Part shown: one piece after another, positions 1 through 13,673 of the stretch
How the letters are laid out: each line of letters starts with the position of its first letter
Numbering within the stretch: the first letter of the stretch is position 1
Assembly: GCF_905475345.1 (NCBI RefSeq)
Contig: NC_066593.1
Location: 4,879,774-4,943,773, forward strand
Reading direction: 5' to 3'
Length of the DNA stretch: 64,000 nt
Source of the DNA: Vespula vulgaris
Taxonomy: Eukaryota > Arthropoda > Insecta > Hymenoptera > Vespidae
Made by a program: the position numbers and the translations under genes
The notes under the pieces: generated by a model
The model's database searches: none
The model's input: only the letters and a program-made list of their open reading frames with translations
What the model was told of the DNA's origin: nothing

Positions 1-240
1 CATCCGGGGATGCGAACGCGATCGTTCCTTAGTCACTCGCAACGTATCGTCGCGTGTTAACTCAACCTCATCCGCGATTACGTCCCTTCGTTTTTCGTCA
101 TCACGCGATTTCTGACGACATTTCTCATTTCGAATAACATTTCTTTTCTCTATCTCTCTTTCTCTCTCTTTTCTTTTCCATTTTTTTCTTTCTTTTCTTT
201 GTTTCATTTCGCTTTGTTTTTCGTGTTATCAATAACGCAG

Positions 241-277
241 GAGAAGATATTTCGACGAGGAGGACTTCGAAGAATAG
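241..277 (+). other. Possible 37-nt exon (UTR or coding tail)
   Basis: A long pyrimidine tract ends in AACGCAG at 240, and a GTAAAA donor follows at 278, so 241-277 has the shape of a small exon. One of its frames reads RRYFDEEDFEE and then stops, which could be the end of a protein that begins left of the window. It could equally be a 5'-UTR exon of the transporter gene at 9.4 kb. The splice signals are seen; the role is a guess. Confidence 0.25.
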
Positions 278-544
278 GTAAAAACACGAATTTGATTACT
301 TGGGACAGATGTGTCTTTTTTTTTTTTATTTATTTTATTAATAATTTTAAACGTTTCATCAATCGTCGTAGTTTATAATATGTACATTATCTATAGGTAT
401 AGATATAAAACGGAGCGTGCGTAGAACGTCCTACGTTTCCCGCGTTAATTCCGCGCAGGCGCTGAGAATCTTCCCGCTTAGCCCACGTGGCCAGATTCGC
501 ACGTGTCAATATGACGTTAATGGCGGAATATTTAAATATCTTTT

Positions 545-548
<4 letters not shown>

Positions 549-597
<49 letters not shown>
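549..597. repeat. (CT)n microsatellite
   Basis: About 24 uninterrupted CT units. On the minus strand this is a (GA)n tract, the kind of sequence bound by GAGA factor in insects. Confidence 0.95.
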
Positions 598-602
<5 letters not shown>

Positions 603-1508
603 AAAAAGAAGCAAGATAAAGAAAGTAAAAACGTTATAAACATATTCCGTTTGTTCCTTATCGAAATTTTTTAATCTAAGAAATATTAAGATCTATTCGA
701 GAAGATACATAGATGACGACGATGAGAATGACAATTATCATTCGTCCAACGAAGAATTTTTATTTAAAAAGAAATTTCTTTTACTTCTCTTCGTGTTATT
801 TTAACAGTATTATTAGTACGAATCGTTGATCCGTATAAGAACGATATTAATGTCTCTTTCAACTGAACGAAACCTCGAAATTTATCATTCCCGATAATTC
901 TATCTCGTTTCACTTTGATAGATTGTTTTTTTAACAAAAGAAAATAAATAAGTGCCGCGAACGGCGCTTTAAGTTTATTTATTATTGGTCCGTTCTGAAT
1001 TATTTTTCTTTCTCGCTTTTTTCTCTTTTTTCGTCGAATGCTTTCTTTTCTATCGCTTTGGATGCGAAATGTTGGTAAATAAATGCAAAGCGATAGAGAA
1101 AAAGTTTGATAGATAAAAACTCTGTTCGAACTTTGCCCTCCTGCACGTGGTGTCTTATTTTCTCTCTCTCTTTCTCTTTCTCCTTCTCTCTGTCTCTCTT
1201 TCTCTTTCTCCCGACATATATTCTTTCATTTCTATTCCTACAATGTCTCTCGTTACTCCCCGCGAACATGTTGGTAGTAGTGGACATGCTAACTATTCGT
1301 CATTATGTGACCGACAAGCGAATCAATGGGATTCGTGGTAACCCGTAAATTCGTGGCACAATAGCTTCCTTGGAGCGCCAATGAAGGGTCAACCTCGAAA
1401 TTCAATGAGTCGGACAGGAAGTTTCGACTTGGGGACGATGCTGTCTTATATCTCACGGAAGGTCAAATTTTCCGTTTCCTTTTAGAGTTTATATTATCGC
1501 TTTCCATA

Positions 1509-1512
<4 letters not shown>

Positions 1513-1554
<42 letters not shown>
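1513..1554. repeat. (CT)n microsatellite
   Basis: About 21 CT units followed by TTTCTC-type pyrimidine sequence. Confidence 0.9.
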
Positions 1555-1562
<8 letters not shown>

Positions 1563-3670
1563 TCTCCTTTTTTCTTTTTTCTTCCTTTTCTTTTTCTTAT
1601 CGGCGTCTTCTTTATCGTCACGATTTATTTCTGGTCGTCTTTCGAATATCTTGAAATGGTCTCATTTCTTTCTTCCCCCACTCCCAATCTTCTACCCTCT
1701 ATATTTCGTTCGTGCCATGACAATAAAATAAATGGAAGATAAAAAAAATAAGAAAGAAAGAGGAGACAAAAAAAAACACAACGAAGTTCTGAGAATGTTT
1801 CCGAAAAAAAAGGAAAAAAAAAGAAGAAAAATGTTTGAGAGCTCGAAATCTAAAAAAAAAAAAAGAAAAAACGATAGGTACTGACCTGATACGATCGTTA
1901 TCGGCCAACAAGATCTTAAGTAGTTAATTTCATCTCGCATGTATATACGTAGTTATGTGTGTTCGTTATATCTTTTGGACACGCACTCGAAGAAAGATAA
2001 TCTTTTAAAAATTCGCTCGCAAATTTTTTATTATGATATATTTACGAAATAACAGATCGTTAGCGAGAAGAGATATAATGTTCTCTTTTTCTCTCTCTTC
2101 TGTTTTTTAGTCAATAATTTATTTTAAAATTTTTCTTTTAAACGATCGACAACCCTAAAGAGTTTTTTAACCGACCGATAACGATACTATCAAAAATATC
2201 GAAAGTCCATTGAGTTATGTTTCTCTCAATGACGACGATTGAATTCCACGAGTTTACTATATCTCTTTCTTTTTTCTTTTCACATGTTTAAATGGTGTTA
2301 CAAAGAGGAACTGCATTTATCAGTATTTACTCGTATCCTTGTCTGTTGTTACCTTTTCATTGACATTGTCTCACAATGTAGTATTGTATCAATCTTTTCA
2401 AACAGAACTTATCATTGAACGATATGTTGCTTCGATAAGAGATTGTTAAAAATGAAGAATAAGAAAAAAGAAAATAAGAATAAGAATAAGTGCATGCATG
2501 TGTATGTACATAGATACATACATACATACGTACGATACATGCATGCATACATGTGTAGCTATGTAGATAGATGTTATTGTGTGTTAGGAGTGTTCTCAAA
2601 AAGCATACCTACTGTGTTGTATTTGTATTAACATCGTGCCTTATCTTACGCTGTTAGTAGCTCGTGTAGATATCATCCTGAGCCCTGCCAAGAGAGTTAT
2701 CGGAACGAATGAGCAAGTAGGACCGTATATATTCTATGGTAGAATGGATAAAGTACAAGAGTGCAATGAAAAGCAATAACAGGATATACGAGGACATATT
2801 ACGTCTTGATACTTATCATATCTATGATGTCCTCTTTCAACTTTTATCACGTGTTTTACTTTTTTAATACCGACATTTTGTTATTGAGATCATATTTTCG
2901 TTAAACAAACGATATTCGATTAAACATTATATTTATAATATAATATTACTATTATACATATATATATATATATAAAATGAAAAGATAAAGTATATATAAA
3001 AATAGAGTAAAATATAAGAAGTAACATCTCATGCAATAACTTTCTCATGAATTGCCTAAATTTACATTAATTTTATATCAATACTCTACGCTCGTATATA
3101 TCCATAAATATATATTCGTATTTGAAAATTATAATATTTATTAGATGCAAGGAAATAATAGATGTTATCCTTTGTTGCGTCGATTTAAAAAGTGAAACGT
3201 ATCAATATATGCACCCACGTTTTGCAACAATTGTTTACTTCTCTCTTCGTAGATAACTTCGTAAATACGTACTTTGATGAAGTTTCTCTTGGAATTATTT
3301 TTTTCTTTTTCTTTTTCTTTTCTTCGTTTGCAATCGTTTTATTATAGACGAGAACAAAAACTATTGGGACTAGTTTCGGCCAGTTCGCTTCAAATTACAA
3401 ACTGCAATTCGATGCCGATTGCGGGCCGCGAAAATCAGGTTGTGCGATACTAAACGATCCGAAATGCGATTCACTTTCGTCATACATATTCACACACACA
3501 CAATTCATAATAATTCGAAAGATCATTGTGATCTTCAATAAAAAATTACTTAAAAATTCTTGTCTTTCTTACTGATCGATTTCTTTCATTTTTATATTCT
3601 TTTTCTCTTTTCTTTTCTTATTATTCAAAAAGTATCTATATTTTCAATGATATTGATAACCATTATCGAT

Positions 3671-4077
3671 AATTTTGTCGAATTGATTCGTTCGATACAC
3701 ATTATAATGTTCGCACGATTTGATTTTTGATCGTACTTTCACTCAGTCCTTGTAATTTTTTTATTTATTTATATCTTTTCTTCTCTTCAATTTTTCCTTT
3801 GTTTGATTGAACGATTAAAGATCGATTGGTTAGGATCAATGTTGCATCTAAACAATGGTTGCCAATGGCACATATTATATCAATGGCGTTTAAACGATTC
3901 GATTGTTTTATCAAATATGTAACATCGATCCTGATTGATCGATATTCAATCGTTCAAGCAAACGAAGAAAAAGAAAAAGAAAAAGAAAAAAAGAAGAAGA
4001 AATAAACAGAATAAAAAAATTACGAGAGGAGATTGAAATCGAACATTATAATCGATTGCAATTGATTCGACAAAATT
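3671..4077. repeat. Long imperfect inverted repeat (hairpin)
   Basis: The left arm (about 3671-3856) is repeated in reverse complement in the right arm (about 3905-4077). AATTTTGTCGAAT at 3671 pairs with ATTCGACAAAATT ending at 4077. TATAATGTTCG pairs with CGAACATTATA. TTGAACGATT near 3807 pairs with AATCGTTCAA near 3948, and AGGATCAATGTT pairs with AACATCGATCCT. The loop is about 50 bases. Arms of roughly 175-185 bases with scattered mismatches and a pyrimidine/purine stretch fit an old foldback element or inverted duplication. Confidence 0.75.
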
Positions 4078-5544
4078 ACTGATACCTTGAAAATTTACAG
4101 TAACAATAAGACATTTTGATCGTGTCGATATCACGTAATTATTATTCTTTCATTTGAAAAAAATAATCATAATAATATTATCGTTTCGTTGAATTCATTA
4201 TAATCGAACTCGTTCGATATTCTCTTTCGATTTGATTAAATTTTCTAAAAGTACATGTTATCGTTTTACGAGCGTATTTAAAATGTACATATTTCTGTGC
4301 ATTAATAAAATGATGCATCGCTGTAATTAACGTATATACACATGTGGCAAGAGCATAAAACATTAAATTTCGCTATGGAAACCTCTCGAAATACTGTTTC
4401 GACCTGATATAAAGTTACATATGTATGTACGTATTAAAGCGATATAACTTGTCCAACATCTAACGTATGAAATAGATACGCGTTGAGAAAAGTCTATTTG
4501 ATGGATTGGATTCGTGTGAAATGTAAAAGTTTGATATTTGAACGTAGAGTGAGTAAGAAGAAAAAAGAAAAAAAAAAAAAGAAAAGAACAGAAACTAAAC
4601 ATCCATTAACGCGATGCACTAATTATTGGATTGTAAATCAATATGTACGTACCTCTTGTTTCTTATTGACCTTGTCACGAATAAATCATTCAAACGTCGC
4701 GATAAAATCATTTGCCTTTTCTTCGACTCTTCTTTTTCTTCATTTTCTTTCCTCGATGGTAAATAATTATGACACACTTATTGCGAGACAAAAGTAAGGA
4801 AGAAAAGGAAAACAGAAAAGAAAAGAAAAAAAAAACAAAAAGGAAAAAGATAATAAAAAAAGAAATGATCGTGCGACGATGTTTGAAAAGTTCTCTACTA
4901 GATGGATGATGATGGTTCGTCTCGACAAAAGCTTGCAAACTCGTGTTTCTTTGGTAAACAATTCGAAATGAGAAATATAAGCGCGATGGGGCGTAACTCT
5001 CGCTTTAGAGTACTGTTGTTTTACGATAATGCGTGTAATAACGAGATCCCGTGGGATCGAGTACGAGTAAGCACGTATGCCCTGTGCAGATGTTTCCACG
5101 TTCCTAAACTTTTACGCCATTTTTCTCTCTTCTAAATTGTTTTCCATGGCACTTTAGTTATTACTGATGAAACACCATTGGGAAACACGTTTCGGAATCT
5201 ACGTGCTTTGCGATCGATCTTATCAAAATCATTAGAATATTATTATCGTTATTATTATTAAGAATAATAAGTATCGTAATATTTTTATATAAACGTTTTT
5301 TACCTTAATGTTTTTACTTTACCATCTCTATATAAAACATTTCTATGAATGATATAATATGAATAATGTAAGAGAGATATTGTCTATTTTTTTTTTTGTT
5401 ATTTTCATGAAAACTCTTTTTTTTCTCTTTTTTTATCAAATTCCACGCGAAATCTTACGTATAATTACGTTTTATGATAAGACGAAAAGTTTGGGGTACT
5501 TAACTTATAGAAATATTAGCTTTAAAGTAGTTTATAAAACTTTT

Positions 5545-5548
<4 letters not shown>

Positions 5549-5576
<28 letters not shown>
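5549..5576. repeat. (GA)n microsatellite
   Basis: A run of GA units followed by purine-rich sequence, in non-coding DNA. Confidence 0.9.
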
Positions 5577-5580
<4 letters not shown>

Positions 5581-6202
5581 AAGAGGAAAGAAAGAATTTA
5601 TATAGTTGATCATACGATGGATGATGCGATTCTACGTGTGACCAACTTTTTTGCGAATCTTTCGACAGGAGTTAAAAAATGTTATTTTATAAATTCTAGT
5701 ATTTCTCGATTCTTCGATACACGAATGCTATTTTAATTTGCTAATCATATATATTGAAAAAAACAAAAATTATATCTACATCGTATAGGAAAAATTAAAA
5801 AATGACGTCTAATCCGTGTCTAATTCACGTCGTTTCCGCGTCGTATTTGTGTCGTGTCGTTTAATTCGCGAACGTAATTATTAACTGTATGAAACAATGT
5901 CGGACCGGACAGACCGCGTTATAGGAATTAATAGAGATCCGAACATGAAGTCTCTGTAAAAAAAAAAAAAAAAAATATCAGCAACAATTATTGCCAAATG
6001 TCTAATGAATATTTTCTTTTTCAATTCCTTTATTGGATCATCATATCAAAAATATTTCAAAGTCTTTTTAATCAACGTTCAAAAGAATATTCTTTAGTTT
6101 TCATAAAAAATTTTGATTCAACGAACAAAAGATAACGTCTTCTTGTTTGAAACACGAGTAGTATACTTGTCATGATTTCGTACAAAAAAGAAAATTTATT
6201 GT

Positions 6203-6450
6203 CTCGTTATGAAGAATATAATAATAAATATTGTATGAGTTATCATATTTAATATAATAATTACGATGCACGTTTATATATGTATTTTATATAATTTTTT
6301 CTTTTTTACGAACGACGGAAGAATATTCATCATCTCTTTATGACGAGTCTAATAAATACTGTATGAATTATTATACTTAATATAATAATTACGATATACG
6401 TTTATATACATATTTTATATTATTTTATTCCTTTTGCGAACGATGCAACT
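6203..6450 (+). repeat. Diverged tandem duplication, unit about 131 bp
   Basis: Sequence from 6203 (CTCGTTATGA...) recurs from 6334 (CTCTTTATGA...). Both copies share, in order, AATAAATA(T/C)TGTATGA, TTAATATAATAATTACGAT, ACGTTTATATA and TATTTTATAT, then a T-rich stretch and a GCGAACGA- or ACGAACGA-type motif. The copies differ at many sites, so the duplication is old. Confidence 0.75.
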
Positions 6451-7469
6451 TTATCTACATAAATATGTATCTTGTTTCATTAAAAACAGTCGAGATATTA
6501 AAAGTGTTCATGTTATCGATAGGACACCTGTATACCTTTTTTATACGAGTATTCTTCTCATCGTTTTATATGAACAGGATTTTTAACGTGGTGTTATATG
6601 AATCCGTGTTATACAGGGTCTGCTGTATATATTATACATATAGTATGTAAATATTGTATAGATAAATAAATATATTATATACGTATATATATAAGTCGTC
6701 TATTTTCGAAAATGAATTCACGTCCGTCAAATATCAAAATTGTGATTTTAGCGGCATCTATTAGACATTTTTAGAATGTGAAAAATAGATAAAACATGTT
6801 TTTCGTCATAGGAAAAAGACAATTGGAAGTTGAATATAATTCTGAGTCACGTTAATTTTCATGTTCAAAACAGTGCCAAAATCTGTTATTTCCATTGCCA
6901 TTTTACTGCAACAAAAGATGTTATATCCAATACACTATTATTGTAATATGAGTAATACTTTTCCAAAACTCGTTATATTCTATTTTTATATTGTAATCTC
7001 TTACACACGGTTTGTTAAAGTTCAAGGCTCCCATACCTCGATGAAATATCGAAGGAAATGTGCAATGTAGATGCTCGTTGGATTTATACTGATATTTTCT
7101 ACAACTTTTCTTCGATTTAAAATATCGATTTCCATTAAAAAGACAAAGAAAAACTGTTACGGCTTTTAGTATCTCGACGACAACAGCTTAAAGAGAAGCT
7201 ACAATACATATTATGTTTCCTCGTTAAAACGTATCAACCGACGAGACATTTATTTATAAAATCAATAGAATTGGTAATATTTGGTTATCTCTTTTAAAAT
7301 GAGACATCCTGCGTATTATGTCGGCATTACAAACAGTTTAAAAATTTGTTATCACAAAATTAAAATCTGTTATATCCGAAAAACAGAAAGAAAAAAAAAA
7401 GAAAAATTTTGACGAACATAAAAAACTGAAAAAATGAACGAGTTCCTATACGATTCGATAGAACATTTT

Positions 7470-7501
<32 letters not shown>

Positions 7502-7790
7502 CATTATAGTGCATTTACGACACGCTAAAAATTCTTTGTATCGTGCAATAAGAAAAAAAAAAAAATAAATAAATAATAAAGAAGAATCTAACAAGTATCT
7601 ACGATGCGGAATGAGAAAAATCGATAGTTAAGCGTACGAAACGCCAACTCGGGAGTTTAAGTGCGACAAAGAGAGAAGCAATCAGTTCGTCAATTTATCT
7701 TACAACAAGAGACGACAAAACGACAACGTCGAGACATGACTCGATCGGCCATCATATGCGTGTCCAGTCCACTCGAGTTTATTCCCAGGG

Positions 7791-7831
7791 CGACCTTGAC
7801 CTTTCGCAAAAGCATCTTCCCTCTTTGACCT
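7791..7831 (-). promoter_or_regulatory. Cluster of AGGTCA nuclear-receptor half-sites
   Basis: On the minus strand 7804-7791 reads AAAGGTCAAGGTCG, two AGGTCA-like half-sites in direct repeat, and 7831-7826 is a further AGGTCA. The cluster lies in a GC-richer patch about 1.6 kb upstream of the transporter start codon. Such sites bind ERR, FTZ-F1 or related receptors; binding here is inference. Confidence 0.3.
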
Positions 7832-9428
7832 TCGTGTGTTCGAGCATAATTGCAAACGTGGGAGGATGATCTAGTCCGACTTGTTCGACGATTAATCGGG
7901 AATTCCGGCCTCCTTTTTTTTTCTTTTTCTTTTTTTTTCTTTTTTTCTTCTTCTCTTTTTCTTTTTTTTTGTATGCCGATTTTACGAGTGACTTCCTCTT
8001 CTTCTACTTAAGTAAAAGTATTCGAACAATGGAAAAATAAAAACGAGAAAAACAGAACGGGAACTTTATAAAGGAGAAACTAAAATGTGTTAACGAGTTA
8101 ACAAATAATATCTTACGAATTTAAATTACGAATCGAAGTGTAATCGTCATATCTTCTATATTAAGTAATTATCGTTATTAAGAAAGATTTACGAAGAACA
8201 CTTTATTTTCTTTTTAAGTGATAATAAATATAAATATATAAATATTGTATTAATATTAATTTAACAAAAAATTGTCGACTAATTTGTACAATTGTATTTT
8301 ATCTCTCGAGAGTAAAAATTAATTCAACATATTTTACGATAAGTAAATTACGATTGAAAAACGTAATCGATATTTAGTTGTTTAGGATTAACAACTATGT
8401 GAAATATTATCTTTCGAAAGGAAAATATAATATTCAAATACGTACATCCTTATAATATTAATATATGTTTGATAAATATACGTACAGTCAAAAAGAAAAA
8501 GAAAAAAAAAATGGTTAAGACGTTTTCCAGTTTTGACAACGTCTATGGAAAGTCACCTGTTTAAATATTTATATACGAGCAGTTTCGAATTTTAAATATA
8601 TACATTATTATCATCATCATCGGCTAGAAATCTCTTGTGTCAACGTTTTCATTTTTTTTCTTTCTTTTATTTTTTTTCTTATTTTTCTTTTTTTTTCGTT
8701 TAATCATGTCATCATCATCATCCATCTTTATTTCGAGATATATACAATTATTGAGCTGTACTACTAGCCCTTTCACATTTCAGATATTAAATACATTGCT
8801 AAGGCTTTCGTAATTATGTTGACACGAAAATAATACGATAATTTACATATATACTCACATGTTTATATATACATATGTGTGTTATTAAATCGACATAGAT
8901 CGATTTAATAATACAAAAACTAAGTCTGACTTCACATTTTATTTTATCAAATACGATTTGATAAATTAATGAGTAATGTATCTACGAGTTTTTAAAGAGA
9001 ATTTTTTTTCTCATCGGTCAAAGGGACATCACCATTTGTGAAATATGAAATAATAACAAGTATTTAAAAATAATCATTATTTGTGAATATGAATTTTTGA
9101 AAATAATTATAATTTGTATAAATATCAATTTTAGAAAACATAAACCTAATTTTTAAACAATAAGTATAACTCATTTTAATTTATAAACGAATATTAGCTC
9201 ACTGAGAGATGTACGATTGATTGGAGAAAAAAAAAAGAATGAACTGATTTTTTTTTTAACATATTAACATCATTTTTCAATTGAAAAGCATTTTATACAA
9301 TATACGTTCTACATATGTATTAAAGATGGTCCAAGATATTATATCGTTTATAATTAAAAAATTTTTCGTTGATTATCGAACAGGTACTGAAGACTTTCTC
9401 ACGTGTTTACAGATAACCAAAAACGAAA

Positions 9429-11652
9429 ATGGCATCGAAGGAGAGTAAGATGGACGAGCTGGAATCAAAAACGCTTGAACAAAATGGACGAAATTTTAAA
9501 AAAGAAGAAATGCAACTCGAGGATGTTAATGACAATAATAACGAGGTGAGATGTAGATATACTTGCGTTATAAAAACATAAGTATGTTGCAATATAATAT
9601 ATTTATTTACGATTACACATATGTGCGTATAATCATGGCAAAGTTTTCATGAACCGAACTAAAAATTTAAATGTAGTATTATTCTAATCGGTTATTTCAT
9701 GGAAATAATCTTTTAAAACACAGATATGCATCATTTAACTTGTTATGTCGTTTTACGTGGTGTATTTGAGTTTTAAAAAAATACGCGATTGATTGCACAT
9801 ACATATGTCTCTCTAAAGCTTTCGAAATATTTTTAAACTGAATTAAGACTCGAAATAAAATATCATGAGTATAATGTTTATTATAAACAATAATCAAACG
9901 TAGATGCGAAAAGAAGCAAAGAAAATGAAAAAAATGTATATGCGAATATTACCTATTTATTTTTTACTTTCTTTTTCTTTTTTTTGTTTTTTTATTTTTT
10001 TATTTTTATTTTTTGTTTAGATGCATCGAAAAACGATGAAACGTAGAAAATAATTTTTCTCGGGGAAAGCCCGATCGTTCGTTCTTTCTTTCTTTCTTTC
10101 TTTCTTTCCTTCTACATCAATGATCGCAAATATTTTCATTTCGCATTGGAAATCTTAGCGACCTATCCCGACGAATCGAGTTTGTAATCGCGACGAGGCC
10201 CGAGGTGATATCGGTATATAGATAAGTAGTACTGCGTTGGGTACCTTGATAACAAAATTGAGTTCTCCATACGATGACCTTGACCGTAACAAATTGCGAA
10301 TTTTCGAACGAAAAAAATAAAAGAAAAAAAAAAGAGAGAAAACGATAAACTCGTTAACGATCTTTCAACAAAATTATATGAATCTCAATTTTTTCTTCTT
10401 TTTTTTTTCACTTTCGATAAAGAAGAAATTACGATTAAGACGAACAATTATCTAAATTAAAATAGAAAAAAAAAAAAAGAAAATGAATGAAAGAAAGAAA
10501 GTACAAATTCTAACGAGAAAAAGAAAAAAAAAAAGTCGATATGATAAAAATGTCAATAGTCAATTTTCGAAGTTTTAATTTTAACAAATAAAAATTCGTA
10601 TGCCAACAGAGTATCGAGGTCGAAATGGTGGTACCACCGGACGGTGGATGGGGCTGGGTGATCGTTGCAGCTTCATTTCTCTGCAATCTATTCGTAGACG
10701 GGATTATTTTCAGTTTCGGAGTTTTCCTCAACGATATTACAGAGGCATTCAATGTCTCGCATGCGAGCGTAGCATTGGTTGGTTCCCTTCAAACAGGATT
10801 CTATCTAATGGCCGGTTCGTAAATATTTATTTGCATTTTTATTCGAGCTCAAGACAAACACGAGAAATTTATTACGGTTTAATCGGACGACTGAAAATCT
10901 ATTGCATTGACTCATTATTTTTAATTGAGTTACACTGTAATATTATTCGTTCTTGGTCAACTTCATTTATTAATACTACGATCTATGTACGTCATCGATC
11001 TTTGTAGATTTACTATGCAATACATGCTAGAATATGTTAATCGATCTGCCTTTATTGGTATACGTATAATGTTAAAATGAAATGTTTATCTCATAGGACG
11101 TTAGAAGGATAAATGTGATTTTTAACAAGTTGCATAGTTAACGAGGATCGTCGATGATCGGTATTAGATCTTAGTATCGATTTGAAAACAAATCGATTTC
11201 GAACGTAACTAAGATTTTCATTTATAAAAGAATATTATTACGACATTGTTATCTAAAGTGTCTAATTAATATGAAAAATATATGATGATTAAATCATTTG
11301 TATCTTTCATTTGCATATATTCATGCAAAGATATTAAGTCGATAAATTGTATCGATTTATTTAAGATCGCTTCGTTAATTTTATTTTCATCGAAATTAAA
11401 TCATTCGGAATCCTTCCTTTCTTTTTTATTTTAAAACGATAGCGATAAATTACTTTTCTTAATTTACCTTTACTTTTCAAAAGAAAAAGTATTTAATTGT
11501 TGATCGATTTAATCGATTTAATGCATTCTTTATATCGATATCGCTTCTATTTGTTTTCTTATTTTCTGCTTTTTTTCTTACTTTTTGCTGTTTTCTTATT
11601 CTTGTTCCTTTTTGGCCAAAATATATCATAATTTCTCTATTAAAATTAACTC

Positions 11653-11693
<41 letters not shown>

Positions 11694-11829
11694 CAAACAA
11701 ACAAACAAAAATATATTACTCAGATTAGTTCCTTTCTTCAAATGCAAAGCAAATAAAATCGATAAATTAATTTTTCCTTCACCGACTTTCTTTTCCAAGT
11801 GAAATTGTATTATTGAATGAAGTAAGAGG

Positions 11830-11880
<51 letters not shown>

Positions 11881-12600
11881 AAGAAAATAAACGAACTTTC
11901 GAACGTATTATTAATTCTTTTTCTTTTTCTTTTTCGTTTATAGGACCATTCGTATCCGCTTTAGCGAACAGATACGGTTTCAGGCTGGTAGCGATACTTG
12001 GTAGCGTACTTAGCTGCATCGCCTTCGTCTTTTCATACTTCAGCGCGTCCATAGAGTTTCTTTACGTTTCCTACGGTGTCCTCGGTAAGTTATAGGTCTC
12101 TTATTGAGAAAGTTACATTTTGCACGAGCGCTTTCCTTCGCTCCTCGAAGGAAACTTTTAGTCCGGTCTGGTATATCTGCTCTTTTAGCAAAAAGGAAAA
12201 TAAAAGAATTAAAAAAAAAAGAATAGAGAAAGAAAAATAAAAAAAAAAAGAATAAAACTATCTTTCCTTCGCAAGCTGCCTTCGAGGATAACACCTCTCG
12301 TCGTAACTACCATTAAGGTAATAATGTAATCGTATTTCAATAAATAAGCCGTTCTTTTTTTTCTTTTTCCTTCTTTTAAAAGTACAGTAGTACAGTAGTA
12401 CAAATCTGACTTTTTGAAGGAAAAAAGAAAAATAATAATAAAACGAAGGACAAAAGAGTTGGTTAAAGCTAGCTTTTAATTTTTTATAAGACCGTTCTTC
12501 TTCAAGTACTTTTTATATATACAATTTCTTACAATGATATTCTCATAGATTCGATATGATTTGCGGGTTTTTTTGTTTTCTTTTTTCTTTTTATTATTTT

Positions 12601-12636
<36 letters not shown>

Positions 12637-13633
12637 TATTAATACATAATGATTATTATTAATATTTATTATTAATACATAATAATAATAATAATTATTA
12701 TTATGATATCAAATTGTTATCATTTATATTTTACGTTTCCCCGAAATAGATTTAACTCAATTAAAATGAAAATTTATATTTGGCATTATTCACGTATGTC
12801 GTAAGCGATACGAGTCCATTTGCCCATAAAAAAGAAAAAGAAAAAGAAAAAAGAAAAAAAAAAAAAACTCACTTTATCTTTGAGAGTATTTATAAAAGTG
12901 GTGACATAACGAAATCACTCATGTCCGTAATCTTAAGAGCATGGAACGAGCTCATTAACATTTAATAATATTTTTCCACACGTTAAAACGAAAAACATTA
13001 AAAAAATATCGCGAAGAACGATCTTTGTGGTGTTTTAAAAAGAAAAAAACAAAAAACGAAAAGGAAATGGGGGGAAAAAAGAAGAGCAAAAGAAAAAAAT
13101 CAAAAAAGAGAAAAGAAAAAAGATTGACATTTTCTCTCGTACGAAAGATCATTGTTACGTTTAAATCATTTCTTTGTTTGTTATACTTTGTTATATTATA
13201 CAGGAGGTATTGGAGTTGGTCTGATATACGTTCCTGCTGTTATAACAACCGGCTTTTACTTCGAAAGATGGCGAGCTTTGGCAACCGGTATCGCAGTGTG
13301 CGGCTCCGGAATCGGTGCCTTCTTATTAGCTCCGATTTCGGATTTACTTATAAAGTCCTACGGTTGGCGAGGTGCCCTCCTTTTTCAAGCAGGTAAGTGA
13401 AATATATATATACACACACATGTATATATATATATATATATATATACATAGACGTAGATACGTATGTTGATACGTACATATGTACATACGCGGAAAGATA
13501 ACCGTCGAAATGTCGAATAAATTTATTATGAAATGAAGAAAAGAATCTCAAGGACCCACCTGATATATGTATTTTTAACGTATTATTTAATTATTTATAT
13601 AAGCTTTAAAATATCAAATGAATCGATGATTGT

Positions 13634-13673
<40 letters not shown>

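Larger units (their letters stand above)
278..9412. other. Non-coding, repeat-rich stretch (upstream DNA or first intron)
   Basis: I find no convincing coding exon here. Open frames are short and made of microsatellite or AT-rich sequence. The stretch holds CT and GA runs (549-597, 1513-1554, 5549-5576), a long inverted repeat (3671-4077), a diverged tandem duplication (6203-6450), and a GC-richer patch at about 7630-7880 with nuclear-receptor half-sites. The acceptor at 9411-9412 just before the transporter start codon means at least one non-coding exon lies upstream, so part of this stretch is probably an intron. Confidence 0.5.

Noticed and set aside
10600..11007. 135-codon frame overlapping transporter exon 2
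   Set aside because: A shadow frame: the other frame carries the DGGWGW transporter signature and proper splice sites.
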